DNA of 63,029 bases. Origin: Micromonospora rosaria. GTDB taxonomy: Bacteria > Actinomycetota > Actinomycetes > Mycobacteriales > Micromonosporaceae. The translations under genes and the position numbers were made by a program. How positions within the stretch are numbered: the first letter of the stretch is position 1; each line of letters opens with the position of its first letter. The stretch covers positions 1 through 63,029 of the forward strand of contig NZ_LRQV01000025.1 in assembly GCF_001567585.1 (NCBI RefSeq), in the 5' to 3' direction. Shown piece after piece: positions 7,772 to 15,025 of this stretch. The notes under the pieces are model-generated. The model did no database searches. It was not told the origin of the DNA and was given only the letters and a program-made list of their open reading frames with translations.

Positions 7772-8524
7772 GTGACGCGTGTCGACATCCATCAGCCAGC
7801 GACCGTGGTGACTGCTTCCGAGGTGGAGGTCAAGTACCGGGTTACCGATTCTGGGGTCCTGGTAGCCGCCCTGGCGGCGCGTGGTGTGGTGCTGTCGGCG
7901 CCGGTCGCGCAGGATGACCAGGCGTACGCGCGGGTCGGCTGGGAGTACGGCCAGTCGAAGATCGGTCAGCCGTTTGCCCGTCTGCGGACCGAGCGAGGGC
8001 GACACCTGTTGACGGTCAAGACGCCGGTGGCTAACGAACTGTCGTGTGTCGAGCACGAGACCGAGGTGGCCGACCGGGACCAGATGCACGCCGCTCTTCA
8101 ACAGATGGGCTTCTACCCGACGGTGCGGATCCGCAAGACCCGGCGCACGTCCACGCTCGGGTCGATGTCGCTGTGCGTGGACGAGGTTGACGACATTGGC
8201 GCGTTCCTGGAGATCGAACGGATCGTCGCGCCCGACGAGCCGGGAGAGCGGATCCAGGCCGAGCTCGATCGGTTCGCTGCAGGGCTGGGCCTGTCGCTGA
8301 GGCGCACCTTCGACACCTACGACTCGCTAATCCGCGCTGCCCGGTCGGGACTTTACAACAGCGTCGCCGGTTCGACCGACCCCGGCACGGGCCGCACGTC
8401 GAGGGTGTCGACCAGCAACTCCAGACCGAGGGTGACCGCGGCGTGGTCGCTGAGGCGCCGCTCGCGGGGCTCCTGCAGGTATTCACCGGCGCGAAGCTGG
8501 TCAAGCAGCCCGGTGCCGACGTGA
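7772..8524 (+). CDS. CYTH-domain protein, copy 2, with out-of-family C-terminal extension
   Basis: A 250-residue protein whose first 190 residues are a complete CYTH domain: EVEVKYR gives the ExExK signature, then FARLRTERGRHLLTVKTP and FLEIERI follow. It is collinear with the 2266 gene (shared GVVLSAP, QDDQA, ANEL/SNEL, CVEHET, TYDSL). The family normally ends at about TYDSLIRAA. Here the stop is missing and the frame runs on for about 60 residues of Arg/Ser-rich sequence. That tail is antisense to the end of the EEP gene on the other strand, so 8353-8524 is used twice. The tail is probably not functional. Confidence 0.85.
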   Translation: MTRVDIHQPATVVTASEVEVKYRVTDSGVLVAALAARGVVLSAPVAQDDQAYARVGWEYGQSKIGQPFARLRTERGRHLLTVKTPVANELSCVEHETEVADRDQMHAALQQMGFYPTVRIRKTRRTSTLGSMSLCVDEVDDIGAFLEIERIVAPDEPGERIQAELDRFAAGLGLSLRRTFDTYDSLIRAARSGLYNSVAGSTDPGTGRTSRVSTSNSRPRVTAAWSLRRRSRGSCRYSPARSWSSSPVPT

Positions 8525-9156
8525 AGGTAGTCGTAGCGGTAGCCGTTGCCGGCCCGGCCGAACCAACTGTGCTGCTGGACGCCAGGGGCCAGGTGTTGGT
8601 GGGCGTCGGTGAGCCCGGCGGCGTTCAGCGCGTCGAACAGGGCGTACTCGAACGGCAGCCACACCCCGGGGTAGGGCGGTTGGTGATCGCGCGAGATGAC
8701 GTTGTAGTCGCCGCCGAGCACCAGGTGCGCCCGCTCGCCGACCGGCAGGGCGCCGATCACGGTGACGAGGGAGTCCACGAAGGCGCGCTTGCGCTCGACC
8801 TTGTCGTTAGCGCGGTCGCTGGAGGGCACGTAGACGCCGAGGACGGTGACCTGCGGCTCGGTGTGGGTGGTGGCGGCGACGGCCCGGCCGGGGATGCTCA
8901 GCCCGGCGGTGATGTCCGGCCGGGCGGTGACCGGGACACGGCTGATCATCGCCGCGCCGCGGTCACCCGGCAGGGGCGTGCGCAGTATCTGGTATCCGGC
9001 GTGTCGGAACTGGTCGAGCAGGTAGGTGCTGCCGTCGCCGCCGCTGGTCTCGGTCAGCAGGAGGATCTGCTCCGGGCGGGCGGCGAGCCACCGCAGCAGC
9101 GGTTCGGCGCGCTGCCGGGAGGTGGCCTGGATGTTGAGGGTCAGGATCGACAGCAC
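8353..9156 (-). CDS. Endonuclease/exonuclease/phosphatase (EEP) family enzyme, copy 1
   Basis: A 267-residue EEP-fold hydrolase. Signature pieces in order: LTLNIQ near residue 5, LLLTETSGG near 33-41 (metal-binding Glu), GDYNVIS near 150 (catalytic Asp and Asn), YDYLHVG near 207, and LSDHAAVTLG near 235 (His of the Asp-His pair). The family includes DNases, sphingomyelinases and phosphodiesterases that cut phosphodiester bonds with Mg2+. The substrate is unknown and no signal peptide is visible. It is the third gene of the minus-strand operon (radical SAM, kinase, EEP), 12 bases after the kinase stop, with a GTG start. Its 3' end overlaps the CYTH copy 2 tail. Confidence 0.85.
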   Translation of the reverse strand: MLSILTLNIQATSRQRAEPLLRWLAARPEQILLLTETSGGDGSTYLLDQFRHAGYQILRTPLPGDRGAAMISRVPVTARPDITAGLSIPGRAVAATTHTEPQVTVLGVYVPSSDRANDKVERKRAFVDSLVTVIGALPVGERAHLVLGGDYNVISRDHQPPYPGVWLPFEYALFDALNAAGLTDAHQHLAPGVQQHSWFGRAGNGYRYDYLHVGTGLLDQLRAGEYLQEPRERRLSDHAAVTLGLELLVDTLDVRPVPGSVEPATLL

Positions 9157-9168
9157 GGGGCGAGCCTG

Positions 9169-9777
9169 TCAGGCCACTGGGCGTGGGGCGAGCAGCGGGT
9201 CCAGCGTGTCGAGGATGGCGGAGACGACCTCGTCCGGGTTCCGGTCCTGGCAGTCGATCCGCTCCTGGTGCCACGACTGGCGCCCGAGGAAGTTGAACGC
9301 CTGTGTGTAGAACTGCAACTCGCGCTCGGGGGTGGCGGTGGCTTCCAGCCGGCTCAGGCGGGGCCGCTCGGCGAGCCGGGCGGCGATGACCTGCGGGTCG
9401 TCGACCAGGTAGATCGAGATCGCGGGCTGCAGGACGTACCGGTTGTAGCTCCAGATTTCGTGCACGTCGACCGCGTCGACCCGCTGCAGCACCAGCGACG
9501 ACTGCACGTATCGGTCGCTGACCACGATCATGCCGGCGTCGAGCGCGGGGATGATCTCGTCCTCGACGTGCATGGTGCGGTCGGCGGCGATCGCGAGCGC
9601 GAAGGCTCGCCCGTGGATGACTCCTTCGGCCTCGCGCAGCAGCTCACCCAGGCGGGTCCGGGTCGGCTCGCTCGTCAGGTGTACGGGCTGACCGGCGCGG
9701 TGACGTAACCGCTTGGTCAGCAGACCCGCGACGGTGGTCTTGCCGACGCCGTTGGGCCCCTCGATCACGACGAACAC
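9169..9777 (-). CDS. Thymidylate kinase-like nucleotide kinase
   Basis: A 202-residue P-loop kinase of the dTMP-kinase type. The Walker A loop is GPNGVGKTT near residues 7-15; the substrate region contains SDRYVQSSL near 87-95 (the DRY/H motif); a LID-like stretch ERPRLSRLEATATPERE follows near 137-153. The acid-rich housekeeping DRx motif variants are divergent, so it may act on another nucleoside monophosphate. The GTG start lies 6 bases after the radical SAM stop, indicating one transcript. In this setting it is more likely to charge a nucleotide analogue, or recycle nucleotides for the module, than to be the chromosomal tmk. Confidence 0.85.
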   Translation of the reverse strand: MFVVIEGPNGVGKTTVAGLLTKRLRHRAGQPVHLTSEPTRTRLGELLREAEGVIHGRAFALAIAADRTMHVEDEIIPALDAGMIVVSDRYVQSSLVLQRVDAVDVHEIWSYNRYVLQPAISIYLVDDPQVIAARLAERPRLSRLEATATPERELQFYTQAFNFLGRQSWHQERIDCQDRNPDEVVSAILDTLDPLLAPRPVA

Positions 9778-9783
9778 GGCGGG

Positions 9784-10890
9784 TCAGGCCTTGACCTGTG
9801 GGATCGGGATCAGCGGCAGCCGGGCGGCCTCGGGTGGGCACTGCTCGGCGTCCGGCGCGCCGATCCGCTCGCCGGCGGCGACAACGGCGGCCGGGCAGCC
9901 CTTGCCGCACGACCTGTTCAAGCCGCACGCGCCGCACGTCGGGTTGGCCCCGACCGGGTAGCGGTCGTGGAGTTGGTACCGGTCGAGGGCATCGGCGACC
10001 TCGGCTTCGAGGATGTTGCCGACCAGGAACTCGCGGTCGGCATGTCGGGACTGCGGTGTCCTGGCGGCGAAGACCAGGTAGGGGCAGACGGCGGTGTCGC
10101 CGTTGGCGAAGACGTAGATGAGGGTGCCGGCGTCACAGCCAGCCAGCGGCCGGTCGTCGTTCGGAAACCGGATCGGCACCAGCTCGACGTCGTCGGCCAG
10201 CGGCGCGGTGGCGGCGGTGATCGCCCGCATCGTCTGCTCCGGGGGGGGGGCGAGCCGGCCGTGGGACTTCACGCCTCGGCCGAAGCTCGACAGCGGGTTC
10301 ATCAAGAGATACTGCGCGCCCAGTTCGGCGGCGAACGCGGCCAGCTCGGTGAACTCCTGCGGCCTGGTGAGCACGTTGGGCGTGGACAGGATTCCGTGCA
10401 GCAACCCGGCATCGGCGAATCTGCGCGTTGTCGCGCGGGTGACCTCAAAGGAGTCGCGGCTGCCGCGGAAGCGGCCGTGCGAGGCGGGGCGGAACCCGTC
10501 GAAGCTGACGTTGACCCGAACGTTGCCCAGCTCGGCGAGGGCGGTGATCTGCTCGTCGCTGGTGAGAGTGGCATTCGTGCAGATCTTCACCGGTAGGTCC
10601 AGCCGCGCCGATGCGGCGCAGATCTCCACCAGGTGTGGGTGCGCGAAAGGTTCCCCACCGGTGAGAGTCAACCGGGTCACCCGAGCGGCCCGCAGCCTGG
10701 GCAGAACCACCTCGACCATGTCATCGAGCGTGATGTCCACGCCGATCCGCGTCGAGGAAACGAAACAGTGCGCGCAGTGCAGGTTGCACCGCTCGGTAAT
10801 CTGCACCAGCGCCTTGCGCTGGCCGTCGTCGACCGAGGTACGGAAGTAACAGGAACTGGCACGGGTATCGACGACCAGACGCTTACTCAT
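9784..10890 (-). CDS. Radical SAM enzyme with SPASM-like C-terminal cluster domain
   Basis: A 368-residue enzyme. The radical SAM [4Fe-4S] motif is CNLHCAHC (C35, C39, C42), followed by LTLTGGEPFAHPHL, the GGE motif that binds SAM. The C-terminal cysteines CDAG, CPYL and CGACGLNRSCGKGC form a SPASM/twitch-type auxiliary cluster region. Such enzymes modify peptides (RiPP and quinohemoprotein type) or small molecules by hydrogen abstraction. The ATG start has GGAGGGG three bases upstream. It heads an operon with the thymidylate-kinase-like and EEP genes. No small Cys-rich precursor peptide lies next to it except possibly the tail of the 3731 gene. It is not a viperin: those lack a SPASM region. 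Confidence 0.88.
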   Translation of the reverse strand: MSKRLVVDTRASSCYFRTSVDDGQRKALVQITERCNLHCAHCFVSSTRIGVDITLDDMVEVVLPRLRAARVTRLTLTGGEPFAHPHLVEICAASARLDLPVKICTNATLTSDEQITALAELGNVRVNVSFDGFRPASHGRFRGSRDSFEVTRATTRRFADAGLLHGILSTPNVLTRPQEFTELAAFAAELGAQYLLMNPLSSFGRGVKSHGRLAPPPEQTMRAITAATAPLADDVELVPIRFPNDDRPLAGCDAGTLIYVFANGDTAVCPYLVFAARTPQSRHADREFLVGNILEAEVADALDRYQLHDRYPVGANPTCGACGLNRSCGKGCPAAVVAAGERIGAPDAEQCPPEAARLPLIPIPQVKA

Positions 10891-11612
10891 GACCCCTCCA
10901 AGCGCCCGCCCGATTCCCGGAGCGTTGCCATCGTCTGGCCCGCCTCGCCGGACTTCCCGTCCAGCTAATCGGTCACTGACGCATGTCGAACACCCTCGAC
11001 ACCGAGTTTCGACACGGGCCGTGAGCGAGCGCCGCACACTGCCGGTGGTCACCGTCAACGTGCGACCAGGTTTCTGATCTATCGATGCCAAAGTCGTTGA
11101 CGTCGACTGGAACGCGACTCGGCAACCACCTCTCAAACGCGGATCGCATGTCGAATCTCCACGTCGAAGCTGTCCAACATCCTCCACCCCAGCCAAAACC
11201 GATGCCCGACGGCATTGATTGCTGCCCGCTTCGCCCCCGCACTCGGAACTCCGTCCCGCTGATCTGCGGGACGCGGTTGCCTCTTCGCCCACCCCCGTCC
11301 ATATAACTTGAGACGTGACCGGGGTTCGGTGGTCATTGTTCCCGCGAGACGACGACACCCGGTCGCGCGGCCCGGCCCTGCTTAGTTGGAGGCGGGCGGG
11401 TCCGCGTCGGAGATTCGCGTCGAAGGTTTCCGACATGCGTCGGCGTGGGTCTACTGGCCTGAGAACAAAGCTGGCAAGGAAAAGCGACCGAATAGACGCC
11501 GACGACCCCAGCGAATGGTTTCAACAGACAGCAACAGGAGCAAGCGGTGCTGCCGAGGCCGGATCACGCAGGTGTAGTCAGGCCGACCATTCGCGTCAGG
11601 AGGCCATGTGCC
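10891..11612. other. Divergent intergenic region between the radical SAM operon and the second EEP operon
   Basis: About 720 bp without a supportable gene. It contains the 33-bp element (copy B), two weaker look-alikes sharing TTCGACATGC or TTCCGACATGC on the minus strand near 11148-11160 and 11421-11433, and a candidate plus-strand -10 (TATAAC, around 11301). Small open frames here have no coding character. Confidence 0.5.
10983..11015 (-). repeat. 33-bp dispersed element, copy B (upstream of the radical SAM operon)
   Basis: On the minus strand it begins GTGTCGAAAC and ends TGTTCGACAT, with 30 of 33 bases equal to copy A at 3451-3483. It lies 92 bp before the radical SAM start. The TGTCGAA / TTCGACA inverted ends are kept. 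Same relative orientation to the downstream operon as copy A. Confidence 0.6.
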
Positions 11613-12563
11613 ATGAGATTGCGTTTCGCGACCTACAACCTGCTCGACCTGACCCTTGCTCCTGAGAGCGCGCGGGAGGGTGAGCGGCAGCGGCAGGTCA
11701 TCCAGACCATCCGCGCGATCAAACCCGACGTGCTCGCGGTGCAGGAGCTGAAGTGCCCGCCCGGTCGTGCCGGCCGGCTGGTGGCCGAGGTGGGGGAGCG
11801 AACCGGTTTGACCGCGACCGTGCAGGAGTCCGGCGGCCGGGCGGTCCACGCGGTCGCGGTGGGCGATCACACCCTGCATGTGGCGTTGTTGTGGCGTCCC
11901 GGTCTCACTCCGTTGCCGGAGACGTTCCGTACCTACAGCCCCGCCGTGCACCACCATGGTGGGTGGCGGGGTGTCGGCTACGGCTCCCTGGTCCGCCTCG
12001 GTTTCCTCGTGGCGGGCCGTCCGGTGACGTTCGCGTCGTATCACGCTCCGGCGTTCGGTCGGCATCGTCGTCTGGACCAGGCCGAGACCGCCCTGGCGGC
12101 CGTGACCGCACCGGCGGGGCCGGTGCTGGTCGGGTCGGACTTCAACGCGGTCGGCGCGGCCCGGGTGAACGGTGATTTCTACGATCCTGACCCGTACACC
12201 GGTCATCCGTGGTGGCCGGATCTGGTGCATCAGTGCCATGAGCCGACCCATCCGGGGACCAGTCACCGGGCGGATCGGCGGCCGGCGGCGGTGTGGGAGG
12301 CCGGTGGCCTGTACGACGTGGCCGCGCATGCCCGCCGTCCGTGGCAGGCGACGACGGGGCACTGGCCGTCGTGTCCGTACAGCGTGCGGGGTATCGCTCG
12401 CCGGATCGACATGGTGCACGCGACGAAGCCGGTGCTGCGGGCGGTGTCGGGGATGACGGTGGTCGACACCCCGGTCAGCCGTGCCGCCAGTGACCACCTG
12501 CCGGTGGTCGTGGACCTCGACCCGGCAGCACTACCGGCCCCTCCCGCAGTGGGTGGGTCATGA
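11613..12563 (+). CDS. Endonuclease/exonuclease/phosphatase family enzyme, copy 2
   Basis: A 316-residue EEP-fold hydrolase, only distantly like the one at 8353. Motifs: FATYNLLDL near residue 5 (Asn), VLAVQELKC near 45 (metal Glu), SYHAPAFG, VGSDFNAVG near 175 (Asp/Asn pair), RRIDMVHATK near 265, and ASDHLPVVVDL near 293 (Asp-His). Mg2+-dependent phosphodiester or phosphomonoester cleavage is expected; no export signal is seen. AGGAGG sits 9 bases before the ATG. The stop overlaps the next start by ATGA. It heads a long coupled operon. Confidence 0.87.
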   Translation: MRLRFATYNLLDLTLAPESAREGERQRQVIQTIRAIKPDVLAVQELKCPPGRAGRLVAEVGERTGLTATVQESGGRAVHAVAVGDHTLHVALLWRPGLTPLPETFRTYSPAVHHHGGWRGVGYGSLVRLGFLVAGRPVTFASYHAPAFGRHRRLDQAETALAAVTAPAGPVLVGSDFNAVGAARVNGDFYDPDPYTGHPWWPDLVHQCHEPTHPGTSHRADRRPAAVWEAGGLYDVAAHARRPWQATTGHWPSCPYSVRGIARRIDMVHATKPVLRAVSGMTVVDTPVSRAASDHLPVVVDLDPAALPAPPAVGGS

Positions 12564-12796
12564 CGCGCCTGGAGGAGAGCGGTCACCCGACCGACCGTTT
12601 CACCGCCGCGTCCCGCACCGTCCGCGCCCACGCCGACGGCGGCGTCTGCCCCGCCTGCCCGGCCGACGGCCCCTGCCCGCAGCAGACCTGGGCGGTCCGT
12701 CAACTGGCCGACCACCCGGGTGGCCGTCTCCTGCTCCACCAGCTCGGCATCCCCTCTGACGAGTCCGTTTCGATTCAGGAAGGTCCGCTGCGGTGA
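12560..12796 (+). CDS. Small Cys-containing protein of unknown function
   Basis: A 78-residue soluble protein. The core GGVCPACPADGPCPQQTWAV has a C-x2-C-x5-C arrangement that could bind a metal or form a small zinc knuckle. The rest is helical (RQLADHPGGRLLLHQLGI). No family recognised. Its start overlaps the EEP stop (ATGA) and its stop overlaps the GPP34 start (GTGA), strong evidence that it is translated and coupled to both. Confidence 0.65.
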   Translation: MTRLEESGHPTDRFTAASRTVRAHADGGVCPACPADGPCPQQTWAVRQLADHPGGRLLLHQLGIPSDESVSIQEGPLR

Positions 12797-13533
12797 CCAC
12801 TCGCTCCGCCGCCCGCTCGCACGTGCCCCGCCACGCCCCGCCCACTACCGCACCCGGGTGTCTCCAGGCGCGGGGTGGTGACGGGCACCGGTTCGCCGAC
12901 GAGTTCCACCTCCTCGCTCACGACGACACCGGTCAGCCGCGGCTGCCCCGTCCGGTGGCGGCGTACGGGCTGGCCGCCGCGCTGCTCGCCGAGTTGCACG
13001 TCAGCGGGCGGATCACGTTCGACCAGGGGCAGGTTCAGGTGCGCGACCGCCACCGGCCGGCGGACATGGTGCAGGGTGTGCTGCTGGACCGCATCGCGGC
13101 CGTGAAGCCGGAGTCGACGCGGGTGTGGCTGGCGTTCGTCGCCGAGTCGGCGCACAGTCAGGTCGCGTACCGGATGTGCCAGACCGGGCTGCTGACTGCC
13201 TATCCGGCCCGTCGGTGGTGGCGGCGGGGGAGGCCGTCCGGCTACCGGCCCGTTGACCGGTTTGATGCGGCGTGGCCGTGGGTGCGGTTGTCCCAGCAGC
13301 TACGGGACCGCGCTCCGTTGGGTGACAGTGACCGGATCCTGGCCGGGCTGGTTCTGCACACGCATCTCGACACCGCGCTCCTGGCCGGGGCTTCACTGCG
13401 TGCCCGCGTGTACCTGCGGGAGGTGGTCGAGGATGTGCAGCCGCCGGTGCACGAGTTGTTCGCTGCCCTCGCAGCCCTGGTTACCACTAGTGTGTCGCCG
13501 CTGGGTGAACCCGTGCCGGGCACCCTCCGATGA
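12793..13533 (+). CDS. GPP34 (GOLPH3/Vps74-like) family protein
   Basis: A 246-residue protein with the bacterial GPP34 pattern: FADEFHLLAHDDTGQPRLPR near residues 36-55, then VAAYGLAAALLAELHVSGRI, helical repeats, and LHTHLDTALL near 195. Eukaryotic GOLPH3 binds phosphatidylinositol-4-phosphate; actinobacterial homologues are common, of unknown role, and may contact membranes. It carries about 30 extra low-complexity residues at the N-terminus. The GTG start overlaps the previous stop and the 3' end overlaps the GNAT gene by ATGA. Confidence 0.82.
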   Translation: MTTRSAARSHVPRHAPPTTAPGCLQARGGDGHRFADEFHLLAHDDTGQPRLPRPVAAYGLAAALLAELHVSGRITFDQGQVQVRDRHRPADMVQGVLLDRIAAVKPESTRVWLAFVAESAHSQVAYRMCQTGLLTAYPARRWWRRGRPSGYRPVDRFDAAWPWVRLSQQLRDRAPLGDSDRILAGLVLHTHLDTALLAGASLRARVYLREVVEDVQPPVHELFAALAALVTTSVSPLGEPVPGTLR

Positions 13534-14195
13534 CCATCACTGCCCGGGTGACCATCCGCCAGGCCACACCCGACGACGTCGACGCCCTCGCGGACGTTCT
13601 CGCGGAGGCGTTCCACGACAGTGCGGTCGCCGGCTGGCTGATCCCCGACCCGACCGACCGCCCCACCATCTACCACCGCTACTTCACCGCCGTCCTGGCC
13701 CACGGCCTAAAGCACGGGCACGTCGACACGGTCGCCGACCGCAGCGCGGTGGCGGTCTGGTACCCCCGCCTGCGCCCGCCACCCCCACCCGCCCCCACGC
13801 ATCAGGCGTCGCTCGCGGAGGCCACCGGCCGGTACGGGCCGTTGTTCGCGCTGATGGAGGCGCTGTTCGAGGTCGGTCACCCCGACACGCCGCACCACCA
13901 CCTCGCCCACCTCGCCGTCCGTCCCGTCCGGCAGGGCCGTGGCCTCGGCACCGCTCTCCTGGACCACCACCACCGGCGTCTGGACGCGCAGGGTGTGGCC
14001 GCCTACGTGGCGACCACCAGCCCCCGGCGTGGCTTCTACCAGCGGCTCGGCTACCACACCTGCCCGCCCCTGACCCTGCCCGACGGCCCCGCCGTCTGGC
14101 GCATGTGGCGTCCCGGGCCGGCCGGGCTGCCCGCCGCGTTCCCGAGCACCGTCTTCCCGCCTGTCGACTGCTTCAGTGAGGACCCCATCCGATGA
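13530..14195 (+). CDS. GNAT-family N-acetyltransferase
   Basis: A 221-residue acetyltransferase. LAHLAVRPVRQGRGLGTALL near residues 127-146 holds the acetyl-CoA loop RQGRGLG; YVATTSPRRGFYQRLGY is motif B. The N-terminal IRQATPDDVDALADVLAEAF is the usual first strand and helix. The substrate is unknown. It is coupled by 4-bp overlaps to GPP34 upstream and to a second, diverged GNAT downstream. The C-terminal 25 residues (after about 195) look non-family. Confidence 0.85.
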   Translation: MTITARVTIRQATPDDVDALADVLAEAFHDSAVAGWLIPDPTDRPTIYHRYFTAVLAHGLKHGHVDTVADRSAVAVWYPRLRPPPPPAPTHQASLAEATGRYGPLFALMEALFEVGHPDTPHHHLAHLAVRPVRQGRGLGTALLDHHHRRLDAQGVAAYVATTSPRRGFYQRLGYHTCPPLTLPDGPAVWRMWRPGPAGLPAAFPSTVFPPVDCFSEDPIR

Positions 14196-14821
14196 CCGTG
14201 CCCGTAGTCCACCACTTCCGCACAGCCCTGCCCGGTGATGTGGCTGTGATCGCGGCGATGCTCACCGCCGCCGCCGTCCACGACCCCCTCACCCGATGGC
14301 TCCTCCCCACGGATGCCACACCCCGCGACCGCTACCACCACCTCCATCCCCTGCTCACCGCCGACATCACCCACGCCGTCGAGAACGGGGACGTGGACGT
14401 GCTCGACGACGTCACCGGCGTCGCCGTGTGGCACCACCACACCCACCCCGACACCGTCCCGCCCCCACGGCACCACTTCGGCCCCGACACCGGACGCGCC
14501 CCCGTCCGCTACGCGCAACTCCAGACCACGGTCGACAGCTACCGGTCCGCCGCACCCCACCACTGGCTCACCTACCTGTGGATCCACCCCAGCCTGCGCG
14601 GAATCGGCGCCGCCCGACAGTTGCTCGACCACCGCCACCAGCGTGCCGACCAGGAGGGGCTGCCGGTCGACACGGTCGTCACCACCACCGGCCTGCGGGA
14701 CCACCTCACCGCGTGCGGATACCACCCCGACCTGCCCCTCCACCTACCCGCAGGGCCCGCGCTGTGGCCGCTGCGCCGCACCGCCCGCCCCCTACCTGCC
14801 CACCCGGCGCCGGCCGGCTGA
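14192..14821 (+). CDS. Diverged GNAT-like acetyltransferase
   Basis: A 209-residue protein similar in plan to the preceding GNAT: FRTALPGDVAVIAAMLTAAA at the start, YLWIHPSLRGIGAARQLLDH near residues 127-146 with the acetyl-CoA loop changed to SLRGIGA, and GLRDHLTACGYH in place of motif B. The first glutamine/arginine of the loop is replaced by Ser-Leu, so catalysis may be altered. It overlaps the stop of the first GNAT (ATGA) and probably arose by tandem duplication. Strongly C-rich, with His- and Pro-rich stretches. Confidence 0.75.
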   Translation: MTVPVVHHFRTALPGDVAVIAAMLTAAAVHDPLTRWLLPTDATPRDRYHHLHPLLTADITHAVENGDVDVLDDVTGVAVWHHHTHPDTVPPPRHHFGPDTGRAPVRYAQLQTTVDSYRSAAPHHWLTYLWIHPSLRGIGAARQLLDHRHQRADQEGLPVDTVVTTTGLRDHLTACGYHPDLPLHLPAGPALWPLRRTARPLPAHPAPAG

Positions 14822-14921
14822 AACCCAGCCCCACCGTCCGGCACCGACCAGGTCGCCTCGGCCCTGCCGTCACCGGCCGGGTGGGCCCTTCACACACCGA
14901 CCGTTCACCGAGCTGAGGACC

Positions 14922-15011
14922 ATGACCCTGCCCCACGTCCCCGTGCGGCCGACCGGCCGCCGCCTCGCCGACGAAACCGCCTGCCGCCTCCACCACACCT
15001 GCCACCGATGA
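14922..15011 (+). pseudogene. 29-codon chimeric mini-gene (deletion scar)
   Basis: The frame MTLPHVPVRPTGRR plus LADETACRLHHTCHR has a GAGG ribosome site. Its first half and upstream bases match the start of the gene at 16033 (MTLPHIRVRPPTGRRR); its second half matches the very end of the gene at 16905-18434 (ADETACRLQHTCHR). The join falls in a repeated CCGCCGC run. It looks like a duplicated gene pair collapsed by an internal deletion of about 2.3 kb. The stop still overlaps an ATG at 15008 (ATGA), so it may still pass ribosomes on. Confidence 0.7.
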
Positions 15012-15025
15012 GCGAGGCCCCTGTC

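Noticed and set aside
8443..9708. 421-residue plus-strand open frame
   Set aside because: Antisense to the EEP and kinase genes; low-complexity Gly/Val shadow.
9784..10890. Radical SAM gene as a prokaryotic viperin
   Set aside because: The nearby thymidylate-kinase-like gene suggested it, but the enzyme has a C-terminal SPASM-type cysteine set (CGACGLNRSCGKGC) and a peptide-modifier style core, which viperins lack.
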